Assembly: GCA_030041375.1 (NCBI GenBank)
Contig: JASHOA010000017.1
Location: forward strand, 62,001 to 126,000
Origin: Acetobacteraceae bacterium
Lineage (GTDB): Bacteria; Pseudomonadota; Alphaproteobacteria; Acetobacterales; Acetobacteraceae
Length of the DNA stretch: 64,000 nucleotides
Reading direction: 5' to 3'
Shown here: positions 37,962 to 45,164 of the stretch, piece by piece
Position numbering within the stretch: position 1 is the stretch's first letter
Layout: every line of letters begins with the position of its first letter
Made by a program: the position numbers and the translations under genes
Notes under the pieces: model-generated
The model's input: only the letters and a program-made list of their open reading frames with translations
The model's database searches: none
What the model was told of the DNA's origin: nothing

Positions 37962-38722
37962 CAGGCGCTCCTCGCCATTTCCGCTGCCGGCCAGATGCGT
38001 TGCACGAAAGTCGGGTAAGTCGGCGCCATTGCCGCCGCGACCGGTCCCCGTAAAAGGTGAAGCCATTCGGGCACCGGGTCGGCTGTCTCCGCCAGCGGCT
38101 GCGCCATGTCGTAATCGAATCCCGTCGCCGCCCGTACGCTTTCCGCACTCTCGCCGGGATGCACCGAAACCAGCCTGAAGCGCGCCTGCTCCGGCGAGAA
38201 CGAAAACACCGCCTTGCCGGTCACCAGCGCTTCCCCATGGCCGCGGCGAAACACACCCGCAGGCGATGTGCCCGGCGCGGAGATATAGGCCACCCGCGGA
38301 ACCAGGACCCGGCGCGAATGCTCGAACCGATAAAGAATGACGCGTGGCACCATCATGTACATGAAGGCCGAGCCAAAGCTGCCTGGAAACCGGGCCACCC
38401 TGCCCGGCCACTCGCCGACGCCGACCAGGTTGAGGTTCCCCGCCCCGTCGATCTCGCCGCCGCCGAGAAAGAACAGGTCGATCCGCCCTTCCGCGGTCAG
38501 ATCGAACAGCTCGCCGGTGCCGTTCGTGAACGGATTGCCGCGCCGCTGGTTGAGCACCGATACGCGGACCTCGCCAGTGATCTCGCGCGCCAGATACGAA
38601 GCGGCGGCCGGAATCGGGCTGGCGGCGCCGATCGCCACATGCCGTGCCGGCCTCTTCCCGGGGTCGAGGATCAGCCGCGTGATGGCGCCGATCAGCCGCT
38701 CCTCGGGCAGAGCGTCTCTCAT
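37961..38722 (-). CDS. Class I CoA-transferase beta-like subunit (glutaconate/IpdB type)
   Basis: 253 residues. PEERLIGAITRLILDPGKRP, FFLGGGEIDGAGNLNLVGVG and VSVHPGESAESVRAATGFDY fit the CoA-transferase beta family. The region where glutaconate CoA-transferases carry an E-S-G catalytic Glu reads SVLNQRRGNPF, with no obvious Glu, so a hydrolase-like IpdAB relationship is possible. Overlaps its alpha partner by four bases and the CaiB gene by one codon. Confidence 0.85.
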   Translation of the reverse strand: MRDALPEERLIGAITRLILDPGKRPARHVAIGAASPIPAAASYLAREITGEVRVSVLNQRRGNPFTNGTGELFDLTAEGRIDLFFLGGGEIDGAGNLNLVGVGEWPGRVARFPGSFGSAFMYMMVPRVILYRFEHSRRVLVPRVAYISAPGTSPAGVFRRGHGEALVTGKAVFSFSPEQARFRLVSVHPGESAESVRAATGFDYDMAQPLAETADPVPEWLHLLRGPVAAAMAPTYPTFVQRIWPAAEMARSA

Positions 38723-39540
38723 TCCGCAGCCGCGGCCGTCACTCTCAGCACATAGCGCGCGAGATAAGCACGGAATCCTTCCTCGCTCCGCGCCAGCCGC
38801 GCGTATTCGAGGAAATGCACGGCATCGTCGGGATATTCGTCGAGCAACCCACCCGGCCAGGCGCCGCGCTCCGCCACCGCCACCGCTTCGATATAGACGC
38901 CGCTGATCACCCCCGGCGCCATCCGCTCGTCATCGATCAGGTTCCCCTCGACGATCCGCTCCACAGTCACCAGTGTCCGCTTCGCCGCGTGCGCCATCGA
39001 TGCAAGCTCATGATGCCGCCCGACCCAGACATTGCCTTGCCTGTCCGCCGCCGCTGCATGGAAAACGGCGAAATCGGGCGCCAGCGCCGGCAGCAGCAAA
39101 ATCGGATCGCCCTCTTGAAACGGATTGTCGATCACCCGCCAGTCCGGCCGATGTTTGAGAACATCGCTGCCCAGGATGCCGCGGATCGGGATGAAGGGAA
39201 TACCTCTGCCGGCCGCCTCCAGCATCGCATGCATGGTAGGGCAGGTGGCATCCAGCATCCGGATTTGCCCTGCCTTGACGGCACGCGTGAAGCAGGGAGC
39301 CAGTCCTGCCTCGTCGAGCGTCACCGCGCTCGATTGCACCTCGGCCACGCACCCCGCGCCGATCAGGAGGTCCGTCGCATAGCCGGAGACCGGCACGCCG
39401 ACGAGCCTCAGCCCCCGCGCACCCTGACGGACCAGCGCCCGGGCAAAGGCAGCACAGGTCGCCGAATTGTCCGGCGGGATCGCAACCATCGCCCCGGCCG
39501 GGATCTCCGCTGCTAGCCGGTCGAGTTCGAGGATGCGCAT
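38719..39540 (-). CDS. Class I CoA-transferase alpha-like subunit
   Basis: 273 residues. LVRQGARGLRLVGVPVSGYA, ATCPTMHAMLEAAGRGIPFI, PIRGILGSDVLKHRPDW and AADRQGNVWVGRHHE match CoA-transferase alpha subunits. The ATG at 39540 begins the family-like MRILELDRLAAEIPAGAMV. First gene of the leftward operon; divergent from the glutamine-synthetase-like gene over a 124-base control region. Confidence 0.88.
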   Translation of the reverse strand: MRILELDRLAAEIPAGAMVAIPPDNSATCAAFARALVRQGARGLRLVGVPVSGYATDLLIGAGCVAEVQSSAVTLDEAGLAPCFTRAVKAGQIRMLDATCPTMHAMLEAAGRGIPFIPIRGILGSDVLKHRPDWRVIDNPFQEGDPILLLPALAPDFAVFHAAAADRQGNVWVGRHHELASMAHAAKRTLVTVERIVEGNLIDDERMAPGVISGVYIEAVAVAERGAWPGGLLDEYPDDAVHFLEYARLARSEEGFRAYLARYVLRVTAAAAE

Positions 39541-39664
39541 CGGATGTCCCCAGGCTGGCCTCCTTCGTTCTACTCCCGCTCTTCGCCGCCCGGCCATCCC
39601 CTCTCTCTCGCCATCCCGTGCATTCTCTCCGATGATGCCGCCCTGCCGCGACGGAGGCCTTTTC

Positions 39665-40927
39665 ATGCAGCGCGACGATCTGGTGTTCGCCGGCTATTGC
39701 GACTGGGCCGGCCTCGTCCGCGGCAAAGCCTTCCCGGCCGCCGACATCGCCGCCCGCCTCAAGCGCGGCGTCGGCCTCACCCACTCGAACATCATGATGT
39801 CCTGCTTCGGCCCCATCATGACCACCCCGTTCGGCACCACCGGCGATCTCATCGCCCGCCCCGACCCCGCCGCCCACGTTGCCGTTCCCTTCGACGACGG
39901 CACGGCCGAGCGCTTCTATCTCAGCGATCTTCAGAACACCGACGGCAGCCCCTGGGAGTGCTGCCCCCGCGATTTCCTCAGGCGCGCCATCACCGCGCTC
40001 TCCGCCTTCGGCCTCACCCTGCATGTGAGTTTCGAGCAGGAGTTCGTCTATACCGGCATCGAGGATCGGCCCGGCTCGACCTACGCGCTCGACGCCTTCC
40101 GCCGCCAGGACGTATTCGGCGAGGCGCTGACCGGGGCGTTCAGCGCCGCCGGTCTCGGGCCGGACAGCTTTCTTCCCGAATACGGCCGCCGTCAGTTCGA
40201 GGTCACGATCGCGGCCGAGCCCGCCCTGCGCGCCGCCGACCGCGCAGTCATCGCCCGCGAACTGCTGCGCGGTGTCGCCTTCCGCCTCGGCCATCGCGCC
40301 ATCCTTGCTCCGATGCTCGAAGAGGGCGGCGTCGGCAACGGCACGCACATCCACATGAGCCTCTGGGAAGGCGAAACGCCGATCACTTACGATCCGGCCC
40401 GGCCCTACGGCGTCAGCGCGCGTGCCGCGCCCTTCTTCGCCGGCGTTCTCGAGCACATGCCGGCGATCACCGCCTTCTCCGCCCCAAGCGTTGCCTCTTA
40501 TTACCGCCTCACCCCCGGCCGCTGGGCCCCCGTGACGGCCAATCTCGCCGTCCAGGACCGTGGCGCCGCGTTTCGCGTCTCCCCGATCTTCGCCACCGCC
40601 GAAGAGCCCGCGGCCCGGCAGTTCAATCTCGAATTCCGTGTCGCCGACGCTGCCTGCTGTCCCTATCTCGCGCTCGGCGCGCTGATCCAGGCCGGCGTGG
40701 ACGGGCTCACCCGCAATCTCGCCCTTCCCGCCCCGGATGCGCCCGCTGCCTTGCTGCCGCGCACCCTGCAAGAGGCATTGGCCGCTCTCGAGGCCGACAA
40801 GGCGACGGCCCGCTGGTGGAGTGCCACCGCCATGCACGCCTATCTCGCCTTCAAGTCGGCCGAGGTCGCTTCCCTCGCCGATCTTTCCCCGAGCGACATC
40901 TGCGCCCGCTATGCGGCGGTATACTGA
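39665..40927 (+). CDS. Glutamine synthetase-like ligase
   Basis: 420 residues. Catalytic-domain motifs: SFEQEFVYTG (metal Glu), GVGNGTHIHMSLWEG, ASYYRLTPGRWAP and LEFRVADAACCPYLALGALI. The usual GPGQFE segment reads EYGRRQFEVTI. CGGAGG lies eight bases before the ATG at 39665. Such proteins join glutamate or related acids to ammonia or an amine, for example gamma-glutamylpolyamine synthesis. First of three overlapping or adjacent plus-strand genes. Confidence 0.9.
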   Translation: MQRDDLVFAGYCDWAGLVRGKAFPAADIAARLKRGVGLTHSNIMMSCFGPIMTTPFGTTGDLIARPDPAAHVAVPFDDGTAERFYLSDLQNTDGSPWECCPRDFLRRAITALSAFGLTLHVSFEQEFVYTGIEDRPGSTYALDAFRRQDVFGEALTGAFSAAGLGPDSFLPEYGRRQFEVTIAAEPALRAADRAVIARELLRGVAFRLGHRAILAPMLEEGGVGNGTHIHMSLWEGETPITYDPARPYGVSARAAPFFAGVLEHMPAITAFSAPSVASYYRLTPGRWAPVTANLAVQDRGAAFRVSPIFATAEEPAARQFNLEFRVADAACCPYLALGALIQAGVDGLTRNLALPAPDAPAALLPRTLQEALAALEADKATARWWSATAMHAYLAFKSAEVASLADLSPSDICARYAAVY

Positions 40928-40934
40928 GCCTCCG

Positions 40935-41717
40935 ATGGCCCCTCTGCCGCTGCTCGCCCCCGACGAGCCCCATCCCGTCTCGCTCCGCCTCCCGCATGGC
41001 CGGAGCGCGTTCCTGCTCACTGCCGATCACGCCGGGCGCCTGATCCCGCGCGCGCTCGCTACACTCGGCCTGCCGCCGCCAGAGCGCACCCGCCATGTCG
41101 CCTGGGACATCGGGATCGCTGGCGCCACGCGGCTTCTCTCCGCCTCGCTCGACGCAACCGCGGTGCTGCAGCGCTACTCGCGCCTGGTGATCGACTGCAA
41201 TCGCCCGCCCGAGGTGCCGAGCGCCTTCCCCGAGATCAGCGACGGAACGAAGGTGCCCGCCAATGCTTCGCTTTCGGCGGCCGAGAAGGAACGCCGCCGC
41301 CGAGCCATCTTCGACCCCTATCACGCCGCGATCGCCGCAGTAATCGCAAGCCGCCGCGCCGCCGGCCATCCGACGCTCTATGCTGCCATGCACAGCTTCA
41401 CGCCGGTGTTTGACGGCGAGGCGCGAAAAATGCACTGCGCGGTGCTCTACAACCGCAATCCGCGCCTTTCCCTCGCCCTTGCCCGACTCCTCCGCGCCGA
41501 GGGCGATCTCATCGTCGCCGAAAACGCCCCTTACCGCCTCACCGATGCCACCGATTACGGTGTGCCGGTGCATGCCGAAGCCGCCGGGCTCGATTATCTC
41601 GAGATCGAAATCCGCCAGGACCTGATCTCCCGCCCCGCCGGCCAAGCCGCCTGGGCCGAGCGTCTCGCGCGGCTGCTTCCGGCCGCGGCACGCCAGATTG
41701 CCGAGGAGTGCCCATGA
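40935..41717 (+). CDS. N-formylglutamate amidohydrolase-like protein
   Basis: 260 residues. FLLTADHAGRLIPRALATLG, HVAWDIGIAGATRLLSASLD, YSRLVIDCNRPPEVPSAFPE and YAAMHSFTPVFDGEARKMHC match the N-formylglutamate amidohydrolase family, a metal-dependent amidase. It starts seven bases after the ligase stop and ends in an ATGA overlap with the next gene. Confidence 0.9.
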   Translation: MAPLPLLAPDEPHPVSLRLPHGRSAFLLTADHAGRLIPRALATLGLPPPERTRHVAWDIGIAGATRLLSASLDATAVLQRYSRLVIDCNRPPEVPSAFPEISDGTKVPANASLSAAEKERRRRAIFDPYHAAIAAVIASRRAAGHPTLYAAMHSFTPVFDGEARKMHCAVLYNRNPRLSLALARLLRAEGDLIVAENAPYRLTDATDYGVPVHAEAAGLDYLEIEIRQDLISRPAGQAAWAERLARLLPAAARQIAEECP

Positions 41718-42364
41718 AGGATTTCGGCCTCACCCGCGACGTTCCGCTCCAAAAAGGACAAACGGCGCTTCTCTTCATCGACGTGCAGAAATACTCCGCC
41801 CCCGGCGGCGGCGCCTATGCGCATCTTCCGCCCGCCGAGGTCGAAGCGACCTATGCTTATTTCTTCCGCGAAATGCAGGAACGCGCAGTCCCGAACATGC
41901 AGCGTCTGCAGCGCGCCGCCCGCGCCGCCAGCGTCGAGGTCATGTACACCGTCATCGAAAGCCTGACCCAGGACGGCCGCGATCTCAGCCTCGACTACAA
42001 AATCTCGCGCCTCTTCTGCCCCAAGGGTTCCCACGACGCGGAAGTTCTGGACGAGATCGCGCCCACCGGCGACGAAATCCTGATTCCCAAAACCTCCTCC
42101 TCCGTGTTCGTCTCCACGCACATCCACTACGTGCTCGGCAATCTGGGCGTGAAATACCTGATCCTCGCCGGCATCCTCACCGATCAATGCGTCGATTCGG
42201 CGGTGCGCGACGCCTGCGATCTCGGCTATCTCGTCACCCTCGCAACGGACGCCTGCGCGACGCTCTCGGCGGAACGCCAGCGAAGCGCACTCGCCAACAA
42301 TCGCGGCTATTGCCGCCAGCTCGCAACCGAAGCGATCGTCGCTGAACTGGCGGCCTTCGCATAG
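41714..42364 (+). CDS. Isochorismatase-family cysteine hydrolase
   Basis: 216 residues. The Asp-Lys-Cys triad is seen: TALLFIDVQKYSAP (Asp), ILIPKTSSSVFVST (Lys) and LAGILTDQCVDSAVRDACDL (Cys). This is the amidase/N-carbamoyl hydrolase type rather than a true isochorismatase. ATG at 41714 with GAGGAG five bases upstream; overlaps the amidohydrolase stop by four bases. Confidence 0.92.
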   Translation: MKDFGLTRDVPLQKGQTALLFIDVQKYSAPGGGAYAHLPPAEVEATYAYFFREMQERAVPNMQRLQRAARAASVEVMYTVIESLTQDGRDLSLDYKISRLFCPKGSHDAEVLDEIAPTGDEILIPKTSSSVFVSTHIHYVLGNLGVKYLILAGILTDQCVDSAVRDACDLGYLVTLATDACATLSAERQRSALANNRGYCRQLATEAIVAELAAFA

Positions 42365-42365
42365 T

Positions 42366-42395
42366 ACCCGGAATCGGGCAGGAGTGATTCCGGGT
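42366..42395. terminator. Hairpin between convergent genes
   Basis: Perfect 10-bp arms, acccggaatc (42366-42375) and gattccgggt (42386-42395), between the cysteine hydrolase stop and the stop of the minus-strand exported protein. Confidence 0.75.
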
Positions 42396-42400
42396 CCTAA

Positions 42401-42868
42401 CTAGTCGGTGCGGCTGATCCGTCCGGTCTCCGTGTTGATCGCGAAGCGGGCGACGACATCGCCATGGGCCGTGACGAAGGCGAAGCTCACGGTGTGGTCG
42501 GCATTCGGTGTTACGTCATCGACCTTCCATTGATGCTGGCCGTGGCGCAGCAGGATCGCCTCGCCGATGATCTTCACGTCGTCCGGCGTGAGGGCAAGAT
42601 CGGCCGGGCGGTGAAAGAGGCCCCAGGCGCGGAGCCGATGGAACAAGGCCTCGCGCATTTCGCCGCCGCGCATCCAGCCACGCTGCCCGGGACCACGCGC
42701 ATTGCCATGCATCCACATCGGCATGCCGGGCATCGGCATCGCCGCGCCGGGAGGAGGAGGCGCGGGCGGGCTGGCCGCGGTCTGAGCCGAGGCCAGGGAC
42801 GAGAGGGTGAGCGCGCCCGCCGCGGCAACAGATGCGGCAGCGAGGGCAGCAAGGGTGAGCTTACGCAT
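42401..42868 (-). CDS. Small exported protein divergent from a two-component system
   Basis: 155 residues. Signal peptide MRKLTLAALAAASVAAAGA with cleavage near ASA, then a Pro/Met-rich spacer (PGAAMPMPGMPMWMHGNARG) and a globular end (ALTPDDVKIIGEAILLRHGQ, VVARFAINTETGRISRTD) that recalls PepSY-like domains. The Met/His-rich segment suggests metal contact. It is divergent from the response regulator with candidate binding repeats between them, so it is a likely regulon member. Confidence 0.75.
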   Translation of the reverse strand: MRKLTLAALAAASVAAAGALTLSSLASAQTAASPPAPPPPGAAMPMPGMPMWMHGNARGPGQRGWMRGGEMREALFHRLRAWGLFHRPADLALTPDDVKIIGEAILLRHGQHQWKVDDVTPNADHTVSFAFVTAHGDVVARFAINTETGRISRTD

Positions 42869-42934
42869 GAGCTACTCCTGAAACCATGTCAGAGGCTCAA
42901 CTATGCAGGAGGTCTGGCACACACGATTTGATTT

Positions 42935-42953
42935 AGTGCAACGGAGTGCAACG
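42935..42953 (+). promoter_or_regulatory. Direct repeats, candidate response-regulator binding site
   Basis: agtgcaacg occurs exactly at 42935-42943 and 42945-42953, a 10-base period as used by OmpR-family dimers binding in tandem. It lies in the 127-base gap between the divergent exported protein and response regulator genes. Confidence 0.55.
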
Positions 42954-42995
42954 CTCCCTGCCGGCCGGGGTTGCGGGGCGCTATTCTCACATCCG

Positions 42996-43715
42996 ATGGA
43001 AACCCCGCAGCACATCCTGATCGTGGACGACGACCGGGAGATCCGCGAGCTTCTGGCGCGGTTCCTGGAGCGCAACCGATTCCGGGTCACTGCCGTCCGG
43101 GACGCGCGCGACGCGCGCCGGGCCTGGCCGCATGCGCATTTCCACCTGGTCGTGCTGGATCTGATGCTACCCGGGGAAAGCGGGCTCGAGTTCGCGCGCT
43201 GGATGCGCGGCCAGTCGGATGTGCCGATCATCATGTTGACCGCCATGGGCGAGGAGACCGACCGGATCGTCGGGCTGGAGCTCGGCGCGGACGATTATGT
43301 CGCCAAGCCGTTTAATCCTCGCGAGCTTCTGGCGCGCATCCGGGCGGTGCTGCGCCGCGCCGGCGAGCCGGCGCCGCGCCGCGAATCGGCCGGGGCGGCG
43401 GCACTCAGCTTCTCCGGCTGGACGCTCGAGCCGGCGCGGCGGCGGCTGCTCAACCCTGAAGGTGTCGAGGTCCCGCTGACGGGCGGCGAATATGACCTGC
43501 TGCTGGCGCTGGTGGAACGGGCGAACCGGGTGCTGACGCGCGACATGCTGCTCGATCTCCTGCGCGGCCGCCAGGCCGGCCCGTTCGATCGCGCGATCGA
43601 CGTCGCCATCAGCCGGCTGCGGCGCAAGCTCGACGACGACGGCCGCCGCGCCCAGCTCATCAAGACGGTGCGCGGCGGCGGCTACGTGCTGGCCACTTCG
43701 GTCGAGCGCCGCTGA
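42996..43715 (+). CDS. OmpR-family response regulator
   Basis: 239 residues. Receiver domain: HILIVDDDREIRELLARFLE with phospho-acceptor Asp55 in VVLDLMLPGESG, Thr in IMLTAMGEETD and Lys in DDYVAKPFNPRELLARIR. C-terminal winged helix: VPLTGGEYDLLLALVERANR and KTVRGGGYVLA. The ATG at 42996 gives the standard N-terminus. Six bases separate it from the kinase gene. Confidence 0.95.
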   Translation: METPQHILIVDDDREIRELLARFLERNRFRVTAVRDARDARRAWPHAHFHLVVLDLMLPGESGLEFARWMRGQSDVPIIMLTAMGEETDRIVGLELGADDYVAKPFNPRELLARIRAVLRRAGEPAPRRESAGAAALSFSGWTLEPARRRLLNPEGVEVPLTGGEYDLLLALVERANRVLTRDMLLDLLRGRQAGPFDRAIDVAISRLRRKLDDDGRRAQLIKTVRGGGYVLATSVERR

Positions 43716-43720
43716 GACAG

Positions 43721-45076
43721 ATGACGCTCTGGCCGAGAAGCCTGGCGGCGCGCACGGCCGTGGTGCTGCTGGCGGCGCTGATCGCCGTGCAGGTGGCGGG
43801 GCTCACGATCGACGCGATGGAACGGCGCGACCTGCAGCGGCTCGGCCAGATCCGCGATGTTTCGGTCCGCCTCGCGACACTCTATCGCAGGGTCGTCATC
43901 ACCGAGGCGGGACGTCGCGGGCGCGTGCTGGCGGCGATCCCGGAGCCGCCAGGAGTTCGCGCGGCGCTCGCGAGCCGGCCACCGCTCATCATCGACGGCG
44001 GGCTGCCGCTTTCGCCCGAGCACATGGCGCGGGCGATCAGGGTGGCGATGCATCTCGTGCCGATGCCACAGTCGCAGCGGCCGCCCGAGATCATCATCCG
44101 GGGAGGATTCGACGCGGGGCGGCTTCTGGTTGGCATGCGGCTGCCCCAGCCGGCCAGCTGGCTCACCGTTTCCGTGCGGCTGCCGCCGCCGCAGCCATGG
44201 CATTCCCCGGCGTTTCTTGCCGCCTTCGCACTGATGACCGTGGTGGCTGCCCTGCTCACCATCTGGGCGGTGCGCCGCCTGACCCGGCCGCTGCGCACGC
44301 TTGCCGCCGCCGCCGAGAGGCTGGGCCGCGATGTCAATGCGCCGCCTCTCTCGGAAGAAGGGCCGAGCGAAATCGCGACCGCCGCGACTGCCTTCAACAC
44401 CATGGCCGCACGCATCCGCCGATTTGTCGAGGATCGCACGTTTCTGCTGACGGCGATGGGCCATGATCTGCGCACACCGATCACGCGCCTCAAGCTGCGT
44501 GCCGAGTTCATCGAGGACGAGGACCAGCGGCAGAAAATCCTGGCCGATCTCGATGAGATCGAGGCGATGGTCAACGCGACCCTCGACTTCGGCCGGGACG
44601 CCACGGCGAGGGAGCCGGCGGCGCCGATCGACCTCGCGCTCCTGTGCCAGACCGTGCTCGACGAGGCGGCGGATGTGCGGCCGGAGGCCGCCGATGCTCT
44701 TGCCTATTCGGGGCCGGCGCACTGCACGGCCCGGGCACGCATCGGTGCCCTGAAGCGGGCGCTCGGCAATCTCGTGAACAATGCCCTCGCCTACGGAGGA
44801 GCAGCACGCCTGACGCTGGTTCCTCCGGAGGCGAGCCAGAAAGGCAGCCTGGCGAGGATCGAGATCGACGATGACGGGCCCGGCATTCCACCCTCTGATC
44901 TCGAACGAGTGTTCCAACCTTTCCAGCGCCTGGAAGGAAGCCGAAACAGGGAGACCGGCGGCACCGGGCTCGGCCTGCCGATCGCGCGCGACATTTTGCG
45001 TGCGCACGGCGGCGATGTAACGCTTGCCAACCGCCCGGGTGGCGGCACCAGGGCGGTCGTAACGCTGCCGGTATAG
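43721..45076 (+). CDS. Sensor histidine kinase
   Basis: 451 residues. TM1 near residues 11-30, a short periplasmic region, TM2 (FLAAFALMTVVAALLTIWAV), HAMP, then the H-box TAMGHDLRTPITRLKL with His248, N-box LGNLVNNALAY, G1 IEIDDDGPGIP and G2 GGTGLGLPIARDILRAHGG. EnvZ-like layout. Partner of the preceding regulator; the signal is unknown. Confidence 0.94.
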   Translation: MTLWPRSLAARTAVVLLAALIAVQVAGLTIDAMERRDLQRLGQIRDVSVRLATLYRRVVITEAGRRGRVLAAIPEPPGVRAALASRPPLIIDGGLPLSPEHMARAIRVAMHLVPMPQSQRPPEIIIRGGFDAGRLLVGMRLPQPASWLTVSVRLPPPQPWHSPAFLAAFALMTVVAALLTIWAVRRLTRPLRTLAAAAERLGRDVNAPPLSEEGPSEIATAATAFNTMAARIRRFVEDRTFLLTAMGHDLRTPITRLKLRAEFIEDEDQRQKILADLDEIEAMVNATLDFGRDATAREPAAPIDLALLCQTVLDEAADVRPEAADALAYSGPAHCTARARIGALKRALGNLVNNALAYGGAARLTLVPPEASQKGSLARIEIDDDGPGIPPSDLERVFQPFQRLEGSRNRETGGTGLGLPIARDILRAHGGDVTLANRPGGGTRAVVTLPV

Positions 45077-45164
45077 AGCGGGCAGGCCGCTTGCCGGTCG
45101 ACCGGCAGCGGGCGGGACTGGTATCCTGTTTCCGGGGCAGAGAACGAATCACAGAGGAGAGTGC

